From: Cylicocyclus nassatus
Lineage: Eukaryota; Nematoda; Chromadorea; Rhabditida; Strongylidae
Direction of reading: 5' to 3'
Assembly (NCBI GenBank): GCA_958299035.1
Contig: CATQJL010000001.1
Coordinates: 17,901,433-17,965,432 of the forward strand
DNA: 64,000 nt
Below are positions 21,383-34,387 of the stretch, one piece after another. Position numbers and translations under genes: made by a program. Numbering within the stretch: position 1 is the first letter of the stretch; the number at the start of each line of letters is the position of its first letter. The notes beneath the pieces were generated by a model, which saw only the letters and a program-made list of their open reading frames with translations, was not told the DNA's origin and did not search any database.

Positions 21383-23446
21383 GTATTTAAACGCAACCGT
21401 TAGTTATTGAAGTGCCAAAACTTTATTGGCATAAAAGCGAAATTTTGAAGCGTTACGTGTGCGTAGGTGAAAAGATTGCGTTTTTTCTCTTTATATAGCA
21501 TTTTTTGAAGTTTGCAAACGTGAAGTCAAGTTGGCATAAACCGCTGCAAAACTTATGATCGGTTCCCACATTCGTGTGGAGGTGGGTTACGAACTTTTCA
21601 TGATTACGAGGATAACCTTGTCAAACTTCCACATTATAGCATTGCTTTCAAAACCGCCTTGGTTTGAACTGAAGCTTTACCCGAACCTGTGAGCCGATGA
21701 TATATGTGCTCATATTTAGGTTAGTGGCGAACATCATCGCGGAAACAACTGCTGCAGTTGTGTGATGGATGGCCATAAGCGCACATTGCCACTGTTTGAG
21801 GACAAATGTTGTCAAATCAAGTCTATTAGGCTGTATAAATGGAATAGTATTCGATGATCATTACATATTATCATCATCATTATTATTATCGATTCATTTA
21901 CATATCAATTCATTCTTGTTTCGTATTGGCTATTGTCAGATACATACGTTTGATCAGCATGTATCACATAATGAACAAGCAATCTCCATATCTCTGGGCA
22001 AAGATTAGTTCTCGAAAGTGTCCAATTGACTTGCCGTGAATGAGCACTTTAGTCACGATCGCATTATTGGCACTGTATTGCTATTATGAGTTATTATCTC
22101 ACCTTTTTCTATCAATTTCTGCAAACAAATTGTGTACTTATTATTCGCTGAATACTGCGGAGATCTCTTCCATAATTTCTGAATAAAGGCAATGTTTATC
22201 GATTAGAAGTTTTGAAATGTACCATGAGATAATTGTGGTCGCTTGAGCACAATTCGGTATTACAAGAACATGAGAATATTCCATTTTTTATGCTGCAGTG
22301 ATTGGACATCTGAAGTTGACGCATTACTATTTTTATTCCTGACATATACTCACTCGTTTAGAATAGTGGAAAATAGCATAAAGTTTGAAGAGCTTGCGTT
22401 TGGTCGGGTGTATGAAGTCAAAAAACGAATTCAATTTTTGGGTCCAAAGAAACGCTCCTCTTTGATTGTCTGGGCGGCCAACTGGGTCTTAAATACATAA
22501 TTCATTCAACGTCATAGATGCGTGAGTTACTCTTATAATCGGAGAGTTAAAAATGTGTGCAACTTTATACAATAGCGTAGGGCATCAGTGGCTACTAAGT
22601 CAATGTATCTTTATTTTCTGGACTGCCGCAAATTTACCAACGCGAAAAGCTAAGGTTTGGTGAAGATGGGAAGCCTGCTACCCACTAAGCCACAGAATTT
22701 TACCTGTTATACGGAGTTTTCAATACTTCTCCGCCAGATTTGGTCATTAAGATTTGGAAGGAACGAAAAAAGGGAGTTCTGTAAATGAACTAGCGCCTGA
22801 GTTTGACTAGTTCTATTATGGGACTGGCCAAACAATGCTTTCCGGATTTCTGTCCGGGCGACGTTCGCTACGTTGTCGTTCGCTATATCAGAAGGGCGAG
22901 GATAGCTCGGCTTCATAGCTCAAGCGCAATTTTAGTAAGGAGTTAACCTGCGATAAATGCTATGGATGTGGCGAGTTCTATCGCTTGATAAATACTACAC
23001 TGCGCACGTATGATTTTTCTCCCTTATGCCTAAATTCGCTCACCACCCCTGCCAGGCTCTCGCCACCTATTAGGGCGCGTCATATCAAATCAATACGCTC
23101 TTACGTGGAGCGAGACCTTGCAAAGCGGACCCGCCGATTCAGGCATGTAGAAAAAACTACTTCGCATTGACGCAGACTATAACTAAAAAGAACTTTTATC
23201 TCGAAGCTTTGGGCATGTGAAAGACAACTTCAGTAATTGTTACAGGTTATTGCGTACAGGTTTTTTGGTAATACACTTTATTGCCTTATTGTCTTTTATC
23301 GCAACACCTCTCGCTATTTATGTATGTATTTCTATATCGCCTGCATGTTCACGTTCATACATACATAACCAGCGAAAAGGCGTTGCAATAAACATATATT
23401 TTCAGAGCGATTCCTGCGGCGCGTGCCGCGCACGCCGCGTCCTGCG
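21383..23446. other. No gene recognised
   Basis: A tRNA-like half on the minus strand (TGGCTTAGTGGGTAGCAGG near 22710-22685) lacks a box B and is probably a repeat relic. Other open frames are short and without motifs. Confidence 0.4.
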
Positions 23447-23466
23447 GCGTAGTATGAAGGAACTCA
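23447..23466. repeat. TIR-like end matching 4344
   Basis: GGCGTAGTATGAAGGAACTC preceded by CCGCGTCCTGC is the complement of the end at 4344-4375. A short hairpin (CGCGTGCCGCGCACG) lies just upstream. Confidence 0.5.
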
Positions 23467-23517
23467 AGAAACAACTAGTCCGGTATAGACTACAGACAAA
23501 ACTTGTAACTCACGAGA

Positions 23518-23660
23518 TTGCGCGATCTGCCCAAAAAGATCGGAGATTGCACAAAATGTGGTGTTTTACGAAATTCATTGTTTGAAATGCTCTGCCAGTT
23601 ACATTGGTGAGACCGGCCGACCACTGAGCGTAGGTCTGAATGGACATCTAACTGGTTGAG
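23518..23660 (+). pseudogene. GIY-YIG endonuclease scrap of a Penelope-like element
   Basis: The plus-strand frame reads CAICPKRSEIAQ, VVFYEIHCLKC, then SYIGETGRPLSVGLNGHL before a stop. The VFYEI...YIGETGR pattern is the nuclease core seen in canonical Penelope-like elements (family knowledge). No reverse transcriptase is recognisable upstream, so only the 3' end of an element is present. Confidence 0.7.
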
Positions 23661-24848
23661 GAAACAGAGTATGAGACCACTAAGTGAAGGTACGGATTGG
23701 ATAAAAGGTGCACCAGTACTAGCATACGAAAGTCAAATAGCGCGCGAAAGGCTTTGAAAGCATCTTATATTCTTATGATCCCCAAATGAAAGCAAGAATG
23801 AACTGTTATCCATTCCCGCTGATCTTAAGCCGTATATTCCAGAGTCTGAGCGTATATAAGCAGTTATGTGACAGCACACTGCTCATCCTTGTGTCGCTAC
23901 GTCGAACGGGCTGCAGAGCAGTTGCAAACTGCAATATCGGTTACACTGGTGAGTGCAAGTCATAGCTCCATCTCTTTCTTTCACTAGATGAATCAAGTAG
24001 GCAAATGGGAAGAGGTTTTTGGCGTTCAAGAGCGGACATCGTTGTGACTGACACCTTTAAGGCCTCTGAAGACGTCGTGTAGGCAAAAAAAGGGTAAGGC
24101 AAAAAGCCTAATACTATAAAAAAAACCTGTACGGCACAAAGCAATCAAAGTTATTTGCATAAATACTTAGCCCGAATTTGATAATAGTCTAAGACCCGTA
24201 TGCACATATTCCGCGAGGGAGGTGAGGGGATTTGACATGAAAAGGGACATCATATCTCGTCATTCTAAGTTTATGCGTTATTCTCATTCTATCTATCTTA
24301 TGAGGGCTCACATGCCCTAATACATGAGTAAAACTTAGAAAACTGAGTTCTTCACCTTTTCGTGTCTGAGGGATCGGAATCCCCAAGGTCATCTCACATT
24401 TGCAAAGTCATTTATCTTTATAACTCAAAGAAAAAGCTACAAACTTGTATCAAAGATACTATGGCATTAAAACATGTTCATGGAGAAATCAGTGAGATCT
24501 CAGTATATCTTCGACAAACAGCTGTTTGAGAGCGAGGCATCGAACTACTCACAACCTGCACAATCCATTTGTTCTGTCAAAATCATCTCTAGCAATGTCA
24601 TAGTAAATCCTTAGGAACTCTACGAAGTTTTCGTGAACTTCCTGGAAAGATAAACGCCTTTGAAAAGAAGGGGTGAACATCCTGGGGATCCCCAGAAGAT
24701 TACATGAAACAGTGAAAATCTCAGCTTGTATGGCAAGGTTTTGCCATCCATTATGTTTGCTTGTCAGGGTATAAGAACTTTTATAACAGAGACAGAAAAA
24801 GAAGGTTTAGACATCTAGAATTGCATGAGGCGCGCTCTTTATCGAATA
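23661..24848. other. No gene recognised
   Basis: Probably partly the tail of the Penelope-like scrap. The rest is unassigned. Confidence 0.35.
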
Positions 24849-25132
24849 CTAGTTGGCAAACCCGGCTCCGCCCGGGCCCGTCAATAATATATTTGTAATC
24901 AGCATGCTCGATTACCCCCCTGTGCCAACTCCCAGCCCTGTAGCTCAAATTTTGCAAAAAATCGATAGAATCGATATCGATCGATACGAAAAGTAGCCTA
25001 TGACACGCTCCCCGCCCCGAAGTGTATGTGTGCCAAGTTTGGTCCCGATCAGTTCAGAAATGGAAATTTCTATTCCGCACATACGTACAGACATACAGAC
25101 ATACAAACACACATTCAGCTTTATATATAAGA
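24849..25132 (-). mobile_element. Short non-autonomous Helitron
   Basis: On the minus strand it starts TCTTATATATAAAGC after an A and ends in a hairpin (CCCGGGC...GCCGGG), TTTGCCAA and CTAG before a T. TC at the start, a 3' hairpin followed by CTRR, and insertion between A and T without target duplication are the hallmarks of Helitrons. At 284 bp it codes for nothing. Confidence 0.85.
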
Positions 25133-25626
25133 TGGACAACGAAGACAAACATTCATACGGCCGCTAAATTACATGCCTTCTAAATCTGCAGTGCGCACAG
25201 TTTTTAAACCCTTTATTATTTACTTCTAAATTTCGGAATCAGCAAGTGCACTGAGACTCACAAGGAAAATGCTTATAGTCAAAGTAGTGCTTATTGAATG
25301 ACTTTGTGTCATTCTGGAAAGCTCCTTGTGGCTTGTTTGGCTCCGCACCTGGAATGGTGTTTCCTTTATTCGAAATAACGTTGCGGCGCTATCTCCTTCT
25401 TCAAAATCTGCAATTTTAGTCAACTAAAAACTATACCATTCCTGGTGTGCAGCTAAACAAGCCCAACAAGCATTCACAGTATGCCGAGATTAGGCGACAG
25501 TGGAACGTGGACATTTTGGGAAGCACTAAACGCTGAAATCAAGTTTGCTTTCATATCCGCCACGCACTTCCGAATTGTATATGTTATGGAACGGTTAATA
25601 AACGCAGAATCTAAGCGAAATTACCA
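25133..25626. other. No gene recognised
   Basis: Unassigned. The last 40 bases (TTAATAAACGCAGAATCTAAG) resemble 2725-2755 and continue on the far side of the hAT-like element. Confidence 0.4.
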
Positions 25627-25634
25627 GTTCGCAC

Positions 25635-27139
25635 CAGGGTCAAGCGTGTGATGCGACTGTCGCAACGGGGGTTCGTAAAGGGGGCCTACGGTGAGGGGGG
25701 GGTCGTAAGAGGGGGTAGTTTGGATAAAAAACCATACGATTGAAAGCAATTCAAATAGCAAGTAATTATTACATGTTCTTAACAATAAATTTATGGAATG
25801 CCGTGTACCAATGTATCAAATAAAAACGAGTGAACAATAATTTGAAAACATTTGCAAGCGTATAAATTTGCTTCATTTGCTGCACTTTTGAAAGATTATG
25901 AATTATTTCTTTTTTTATGGGCATCGCTATTTCTCCCGCAAAATATTGTCTCAAACGGGAATCGAACCCTGCTGGCATGACTAAAATCCAAAAATAAACA
26001 CTTTCAGAAGCTCAAATGCTACTGAAGGCATGTATGTGTGATAGAGATGTTGGATGTACCGATTGGTGTAGACATCCTGCTTCCGAAGGCTCACTGAAGA
26101 CTCGCACACTCGACAAAAGCGCACATGTAGATCAACGATGACAATCAATAATTCGTAAATCTTTTTGTAATGCCATTTATGCGGCCCTTACAATTTATAT
26201 GTACTTTAGATAAGCCCTGCTACTGCTGTGCGAAATCTGGTGTTATTTTATGAACTGCGGATTTTCTTATGATTTTATGTATGGTAGCAAAAAATGAGAA
26301 AAGGGGGGTCGTATATGCGCCTGATCTAAATTTCTCCGGTGCTATTGAAGCTTGTTAGCTGCAAACTTGCCGTAATACGAGGCCATCCCCTAGTTTTTAC
26401 CATAAGAATTTCAGGCAGTTTTATAACTTCTCTGGTAAGTTACAAAATTTTGAGCTCAAAAGCCCCAGTTTTTGCTTTTTAGGATCGCATCTAAATTTGC
26501 GAGAGCCTGATCAAAGTTTTTTCGAACTCACTGCTCCTCAAGGGCTGAAACTTTTTCTATGAATAGTCTGACCATTATGCTACAGAATCTGTTTTTTACA
26601 GCCTCTCAGTCTTTTCCTGGCCTTAGTTACGAATTTTCAAACTTCAGTGCTCATGCACGTTTTTGACGTCGTTCTGGACGACGCGCAAGCGGTTTTTTTT
26701 CGCGGAAAAAACTGTGGAAAAGGTAGGAAGTAAGCTTCTTAGTCAAAAACATTTTTTTAGTTCAAGAATGTCATCTTATTCTCCGTGTAAAAATCTGTGT
26801 CGCATACGGGAATCGAATTTGCTGGCCTGAAGTATGCCTGAAAATTCAAAAGTAAACTTGCAGAATCTCAAACATTATTGAAGGTGTGTATATGTGCTAG
26901 AGATGCTGGCCGCACCCATTGGCCTAGAAATTCTGCTTTCGAAACCTCACTGAAGTTCTCACGCAGGTGTTTTTTGAGATTGACATTTTTTTATGCAGGT
27001 TACCGCGAGAAATGTGGGTAGGGGAGGTAAGGGTTATAGATGGGGGGGGGGGGGGAGGGGCGGGGGTCGTACGGATGGGTACCTTCAAGGGGGGGGTCGT
27101 AAATGAGGGTCCAGGATCGCATCAACACGCTTGACCCTG
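25635..27139. mobile_element. Non-autonomous hAT-like element, 1505 bp
   Basis: Bounded by an exact 8-bp duplication GTTCGCAC (25627-25634 and 27140-27147). Ends CAGGGTCAAGCGTGTGATGC and, complement, CAGGGTCAAGCGTGTTGATG are inverted repeats. An 8-bp duplication with a CAGGG start fits the hAT superfamily. G-rich words (GGGGGTCGTA) recur inside both ends, including a 14-G run at 27042-27055. A segment of about 235 bp is present twice in direct orientation (25905-26140 and 26765-27000). There is no transposase. Confidence 0.85.
25905..27000. repeat. Internal direct duplication with box-B-like motif
   Basis: Copies at about 25905-26140 and 26765-27000 share ACGGGAATCGAA, GCTGGC, CAGAA.CTCAAA, AGAGATG and TCACTGAAG in the same order. 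On the minus strand the first reads AGGGTTCGATTCCCG, a good polymerase III box B, so the unit may be a tRNA-derived retroposon (inference). Confidence 0.6.
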
Positions 27140-27147
27140 GTTCGCAC

Positions 27148-29684
27148 CTCCATTTCTTAGAGAGAGCAAGATTGAGCAATGAATGTATTAGGCGAAGATC
27201 CATGGCGTGGGTGTCCCGGTATCCACAGTGCCCGTTTAAATAGTTTCGATTGTTTTTGTCGAGTTGCGCTTATCTACCCTAGATTTTTTTGAGTTCAAAA
27301 ACCTCATAATCTTATAACTCGACATTAGAGGCAGGCACCAGATAATAGAAAGAACCTTGCTTTTTTTCCGTTGCTCTCTAAATTAGCTAGTTCTTGTTTG
27401 GAAAGGCTACTTTGTTAGTGGGAGATTTGTGAGCTCGTTTTTGGCTGAAAATTCAACTTTTGGATCATCAAAATTCTTACACTTTCGAAATTTAAGGGTG
27501 ATAAAACTTTTTCATTAGTCGGATTGAACTTTACCTGCTTTATAAGTGATGAATATACGGACTTTATGTAACAATGCTGCTCTACATCTTTTGATATTCA
27601 TCCTGTCTACTTAGTCGAGCACCTTTTCAACTACTTACAATTAGCATTATTATACTGCTAAAATCAATTTCGTTCTGACGAGCTGAAGCTAGTTTATTCC
27701 ATACTTTGAATGTAGAGACCATAGATGCAATGTCAAAGTTTGGCACAGCTCTGTTGTGCTCATTACAGGAAGAAGTAGAGGTCATGTGATGAAGAACTAA
27801 AGAAAGGTTTCTAAAATTCCCATTGCAGAAAAGTATACAAGCTGCATCATTCTTTGACGTAATTGTAGCCTGTCTGATTTTCAATCTTTCGTGTGCAGTA
27901 CAGCTGAGTGCTTTTGGAGAGAGCGCTCAGCCGTACTTTGTGTTGTTGACTGTTGAAGACTTCAAAAATATGAGCTGGTTTTGAGCGATTGCCTTTGTCA
28001 AAGGAACTTGTGGGTTACTGAAGGGTCTTTACGGTGGTTCATAAGGTCTTGTTCGGAGGTGCTAAAAGCCAAGCTAAAAGTGTTGAAAGCGAAAAAGCAA
28101 AGAAATTATCGTAAACCTTTCATATGCACTACGTACCCCTTTTACATCCGTTGTCCTTTGACGAATATGCTTTTACACGGTTGGAGTGCTCTAAACCGAT
28201 GTTGTCCAAAACGCGGACGTAAAACCAAAATTTTTTAAAGCTTTTAATATACAAACGACATGTTTATAAACCTGACACGAAGTTTGGTATATGAAAAGAG
28301 GTAAGAAGGACAAACTAAAATTGTGGACAGTTATGAGTTTTTGTCGCAAGTTTTCTTCAAAACTTTCCGTTTCTGAAAAGGGGTAGAAATGATGCGCTTG
28401 CAACTCACAGGTACCACATAGTTCCGAACTTGACATGTATGCGCGGAGTGGGGACAGTTGAGTAGAAAACTTACGTGATTGAAGAGATTCCCTAGTTTTC
28501 TTCTAAAAGGAGGGGGGGGGGCTAGTGCCAAATCAGATACTTCCTCCACTTTGCAGTTTTTCATGATCCTCATGTAAATCGCTTTACAAATGTTGTTTTC
28601 TATATAGTAAAAATTTGCATTCGAAGCCCCTTTCTTTTCGCTTAACCCCCCCCCCCCCCCTTGGGGTGTGGCACGCCAAATCTGGGGTCGCTTTGAAGGG
28701 TCAGAGAGGGAAGGGGGTGATAATCGAGGTAATAATGATGTCAGCAATAACATGATATTCGTTAGCAGTGTCAGCTAAGCCCATGCAAAGTACGAACACA
28801 CTACTGTGGTTATCCTTATTTACGTACAGTACATAATAAAACGGCCTATCAAGCATAACAAGAGTATCATTGTAATTATCATATCACACAACCTCTGGGT
28901 TCAAGTTTCAGCGAATTCTGATGTTTCCATATGAGCGTTTGAATGTCCAAATTTGTGAAGCCTTGAGTACCTTGAGTGTCGTAAAATCACGTATGCGGAT
29001 AACAAATAGCTTATTCTCTTCTTCAGCTCAAAACGAGATAGAGTTCCCATTTTTGGGCGTTTTTGTTCGCTAATTTTTGCCACACAAGATTCGACAAATT
29101 TGGACTTTCAACGCTCATAACTTTTTTTCGAAGAACAGGGAAATCAGCGTTTGAAGGCGCATCTACTAATGCGCATTTCTTTATGCTTCAATTTGCTACC
29201 TTTCCCTTCAGTACAGAGCATTACTCCTTCTGTCGATGTGAGAAAAGCCACTTTAAAATAACCTCCAAACTATGGAATCAGGAGCCTGCCAAACTCCGTT
29301 GTCGCTTCTAATGGTTCTGCTTTCAGCACTCTTATGCCTCCTTCCCTCGCAATATGTATACGTGGCAATGCAAATTTCGCATACCATCGCGTTCCTATAT
29401 TTGCATGTAGGATTTGAAAACCGTGAAGAGATAAAGGTTTGGCTGTTTTAACGATACAAAATAGATGCGTTGATGTTTCGGAGACAAGTTGATGGGGTGT
29501 GGCACAGCCCCAAAAAAGGTGTAGCAGCCACATTTTCTTGGAGCTGTCTATACCACATTAGCTTACCTCTAACGAAATTTTTAGCGAACAACATACACAT
29601 TAACAACATAAAAATTAACAACATACACACATTTTTACACAACAATATACATACATATACACTATACTAATACAAATGCTTTAG
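27148..29684. other. No gene recognised; G/C homopolymers
   Basis: Runs of G or C lie near 28511-28520 and at 28646-28660 (15 C). AAC/ACATAC-rich low-complexity DNA occupies 29588-29666. Short open frames show no motif. Confidence 0.45.
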
Positions 29685-31020
29685 TTCATTCCTCCTCAGC
29701 TGACGAATACCCAGATGTTCCTAGACCGTTTACGGAAACTACGCATTGACAGCAATTATGCCATAGAGTCATTCGACGTTAACGCCCTTTATACAAACGT
29801 ATCCATTGACTCGGCAATGCAAACAGTTTTAGAGCTACTGTCAGAACACGAGCAAAACGTCAAGTTTTACGGATTGAACATCGCTCAAATATCAATAATG
29901 CTGAAAGCTTGTCTAGATTGTAATGTTTCTAAATGGTCGTTGTTCTTCTCGAGAGTTCTTCTCGCAAGTTAGAGGATTGACCATGGGCCAACGTTTGGCT
30001 CCTACAGTTGCGATCATTTTCATGGCCAAGATTGAAAAATCATGTTAGAATTGCAACCCCTGCTTTATTGTCGATATATCGACGATTGCTTCATCGTTTG
30101 CGTTAACCAAGAAGAATGATGAATGCTTCGCGCTGATGAATCGACAATCGGAACACATAAAGCTTAGCCGGGAAAAACCAACTCATGGTGGCTGCCGTTT
30201 CTGAACGTCCAAGTCAACATCGCCAACGGCATTTCCAAAACGAAATGGTATAGAAAGCCAAGCAATAAAAATACTCTCATCCATTTCCATTCGGCCCATC
30301 CGCAACATATGAAGTACGCTGTCATAAAAAAATATGTTCCGCACAGCCTCAAAACTTTTAACTGGTCCTGAGGAAAGAAGAGAATCATTGAATATCGCGC
30401 ACATAGCGACTTCTAATGGCTATAATAACAGCATGCCGCATCGCAACCTCTATTGCAAAGCACACGAGGAATTGACTTCGGCTAATAAAGAAAAGATTCC
30501 CTTTGTTATGCCGTTTATTGACAATGAAGTAAGTAAAGCAGTACGGCAATGTTTGAGGAGAACGGGCCTTGTTTGGTTTCGGTTGTGGACATCCCTCCAG
30601 ATAATCTCAAACGTATGCTAATTCGAAACCGCATATACGATCGAGACTGTACCACTCCGAAATGTGTAATTTGTCTGATCAAAGGTGGAAGCATGCAAGG
30701 TGCATGAGCTCTGGAGTAATCTATCTCATCACGTGGGTGGAATGCAGTGATGATTACATAGGTGGAACTGCCGGCCATTATATTCGCATTAAGGAACACC
30801 TTGATGGTAAAGAAGTCACGACTTTCAACGCCATTAGGCACTCACAGAGTGCAGAAACATGAAAGGAACGATTTCCAGTCAAAGTACAAATCTTGGCGCT
30901 TGAACAAAAAACATCAGCTCGCAAGACTCTGGAAGCTTATCACATTCGCCCGAAATCCACGAATGAATTGTAAAGAAGAATGTCTCGCTTTCACTCGTGA
31001 ACTGCTACCATGAATGGGAC
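29685..31020 (+). pseudogene. Canonical Penelope-like element remnant (RT and GIY-YIG)
   Basis: Plus-strand pieces in order: FLDRLRKLRIDSNYAIESFD and VNALYTNVSID (palm motif A) at 29718-29815, a degraded GQRLAPTVAIIFMAKI region near 29990-30030, then LLYCRYIDDCF-like DNA near 30060-30095. Next come MFRTASKLLTGPEERRES and ATSNGYN (30334-30425), and finally the nuclease GVIYLITWVECSDDYIGG, IRIKEHLDGK and GTHRVQKH to 31011. This is the RT plus C-terminal GIY-YIG layout of canonical Penelope-like elements. Several frameshifts and stops make it non-functional. It differs in kind from the AT-rich RT at 7119-14800, which lacks the C-terminal nuclease. Confidence 0.82.
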
Positions 31021-33369
31021 AAATTTTTTTATCACCCACTGTGCATCTACGTCCAGCGGTATTCCTACTGCAGAAGGAGTTTAACAAAAAAGGGTGAGTA
31101 TCGCTTGAGAGAAGACAGATACCTACACTCTTTAGCTTTTGTATTTGCTTGCGTAGTTTAAAAAGCTTTGGTTCGGGATTGCATATCGTCCCATTTAGGC
31201 TCTGACGACGGCGAAGTGGCCGAAACGTAAGCCAATAAAAGTCTGCAATTTCAGTTCTGGCTCAATAATATAAAACAATATTTAAACACGTATGCCGTGA
31301 TTCAAAGAAAGTCGAACATTTGAACATACACATTTATTAGTAGCCTAAACCTCTAGTTTTTACACCATTAATTTGAACCTTCAAAAGCGAAAAAGGGGAC
31401 AAACAAGATTTTTACTGCCTCCTGATTTCGTAGTTTGGAGGTTATCTGAAGTGAGTTTTTTCATGTGACCAAAACTGAGGAGTGGTTTGTATAGAGCACA
31501 GATTGGCTTAATCGCTTTCAGAACAAAGCTAGTTATTCTTAAAACTACCATTTTTACTGGGGTGGCCTCATGTTTAAAAACTTTACAATTTGCCAAAATT
31601 TGATCCACAGAGTTATCTGGCATGCTAATTAAGAATATGTTACTCATTATGCTTGTTAAGGCCTCAAGCTATATCTACGGCAGGTGCGAGATATGCGGGG
31701 AAAAGTTTATTGAGAGACTTACTGTGCATTAGATAGATATTACAACTCCGGTAAATGTGGTCGTTTGGAATTTTTTGTACAAGAAGAAATCCAAAAAAGT
31801 GAGCAAATGTGGAAACCATTGTTGAAAAGGTCATAGAAAGTTTACAATCGTTATGCAAATCTGTTTGTAAAAGAGAATCTGATGGAGAAAAATGTCCGAA
31901 AAAGCGCTTGGAAGAACATGTATCAAGTGTGCGCCACTCGATGCTCGAATACGCAGCTTCCTTGTGAAAGAAAAAGACTGTTCCAATGTTGTTTACGTTA
32001 TTCTAAAGTCAATTTTCTGTTATAAGTAGACACAAAAAAGTTGCAACTTGATATGTCCTTTTGAAAATGCGTTTTTTGAAGGAAACATTTAGTCAAACAT
32101 TTTGCACCGGAAAAGCTTGCGCGGAGCATTTCAAGAATAATTCTTAGCTTTTTTCTACAAATAGCATTCAGACAGTACAGCTTAACTTGTTGGAAGAGAA
32201 GGATCGTCTGATTTGAGGAGATAAAGTCGACTGCATGAATTGCCCGGATCGCTTTAGGCTGAAGGCACGTGAGCGTGCCCGCAGTGCGGCTGCCGAGTAC
32301 TGGCGCTATAGTGACACATGCGCACAATGTCAATGTTAGACTGCAAGAGACATGCTCGCGGGTGTTCAACCCGGTTGATTCCGTGCACTCAACTATACAA
32401 TGCCTGCAAAGGTGAATTAACTGTACATCGACTAACTGATGCGCCTTATAATTTTTTGGACATATCTCAAGTTCCTCTGATATTAGGATGTAGAGTAAAA
32501 GGAACCAAATTCCTGCCACTTGTATCAGCAAAAGATAATTAAGAACGCGAGCATTGCGAAGAGTATATGACACGGCTTCAAGAAATTTTGTATGACCTCC
32601 TCGCTGGAACAAGTCTTCGCAAATTTGCTTCGAAATATTCTAGAAAGATATGGGGTACAAATGGGCACATCTTGTCGGTGCACGCGTGCGAGTAGATAAA
32701 TGACGCAGTCTTGTCCTAGTTCAATTTTTGCAAGGAAAAAATAGCATGAAAAAAAAACTGGTCTTTGAATTGCCACTAAGAATTGCGAAGTCACCGCTAA
32801 TCCATGGAAGGCGCTGCAATTCCCAGAAAAAATCTCCTAAGTTATCAAAACTGTGTTTGAAGTGATGATAGTAGGAATTGAAAAAGTGATAATCAAGAAA
32901 ATTAGAAGCTGTACACATTTTTGGAAATATCACAGGCAGCACCGTTTTTGAAACATCTGAAAGCTCAGAGAAGTCCCTGTTTTGAAACAATAATAGAATA
33001 CTTCAACTTATTGTTAGAAAAGGGTTTACTTTATATACGGCATCTCGACACAAGCTTCTACGCTTTCTGTAATAACAATTTGACTCTAATGTACGAGACT
33101 GTTACAATGCAAACTGTCTAGAGTATTTGAAAAAAGGACTCACAGAGAGAAGCCTGATTTTCATAAAGTAAAGATTCGCATATGGTGTGAGACAAAATTT
33201 TTTTTGCAAAGTGGATCATTTCTCTATTTAATTATGTTAAATTTCAGTTTAATATGCTTCAAAGGTATTTGAGCTTACATTCTAGTCCCACAAACATGAA
33301 ACCTGATTCCAACGCTTAAGCGATGAAAAGCATGTGATTGTCACAGGTATATACAGTTTTCACTTATTA
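31021..33369. other. Penelope-like 3' flank, then no gene recognised
   Basis: A piece at 31195-31265 (GACGACGGCGAAGTGGCCGA) is probably the element's 3' end. A 204-codon minus-strand frame at 31998-32612 lacks motifs and I do not accept it as a gene. Confidence 0.4.
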
Positions 33370-34385
33370 TTAGGTCGTTCCGAAATTAATGTCGCTTTTT
33401 TCAAATGAACGCCACTATTCGTGGAATCAACATTTTCAAGAGATCTTAGGAGCATTCGATGCAGAATTTTATCCTTTTTTCAATGGTTCTAATTCCACTG
33501 CATAATGTTCAATGTGCTCTCGAGAAATTACCAAAATCTGCGACTCGTGCTTTTTGACATGGTGTAATTCGGCTACTTTTCTATATTTTTGTACCTAATC
33601 CCGGAAAAGGTACAAGCTGCAGGTAGATAGAGCTAGCACTATAGAACACAGAGTAATTTTTTCTTTTCCTTAGCTTGCTTCTCAGAATTTCTACAATTAA
33701 TTTCTCAGTGCCATCAAATTCCATATTTAGTCAAGTCGAACCTCACAGAACAACAACCGGCAAGCGAGTCGGGTGTCATTCGATGCAGCTTTTTCTCCTG
33801 TTTCTACTCGTTGTTTTTTGTTTCTGATTCATCACGTTTTCCGGAATAAAAACATCATAATTCATGTTTTCCAGGGCACCCCAGGCTGTACCCGGAAATT
33901 TCGAAAGTTGCTAATCTGAAGCGTTGAATGCTAATTTGATTCGCAAAATTAATGTCAAATCATAATCCTTCTTTGTGAGTTTCAGAATCCGGAGGTTGTT
34001 GGCGTTTGATGCACTTGTGTCTGAGACGAGCCTGCTAAAATTCGGTGGTTCCATCAAAAAATCTGTACAAAAATTATGACGAGCTCTGGAAAGTAGAAAA
34101 AAGTTGTGCTGTTTCCTGTAGGGTTTGCTCCATCCATCTACTACTTGGATTCCTTCTAAGGTTTATTATAAAATTTTAGAAAAATTGTGAAACTTGGCCA
34201 TCTCAAAAAGTTCGCAGATTTTGATTCTTTCCTGGAAGCTCATTGACTGTATTGGAAAATCTTCATAATCATTAGAAAGAGAATGACATGCTGCATCAAA
34301 TGCTACCAGAATCTCTTACACATCTTTGTTTCACGAGATGTGGCATACGTTTGAAAAAAGCGACATTACTTTCGGAACGACCTAA
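33370..34385. mobile_element. Mariner-type palindromic element, 1016 bp
   Basis: TA flanks (33368-33369 and 34386-34387). Ends TTAGGTCGTTCCGAAATTAA and its near complement CTTTCGGAACGACCTAA. Beyond the ends the arms keep pairing (GTCGCTTTTTTCAAA, then ATTYGATGCAG), so this is a fold-back form. No transposase frame. Confidence 0.82.
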
Positions 34386-34387
34386 TA

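Noticed and set aside
31998..32612. 204-codon minus-strand frame
   Set aside because: No domain or signal I recognise; composition like surrounding non-coding DNA.
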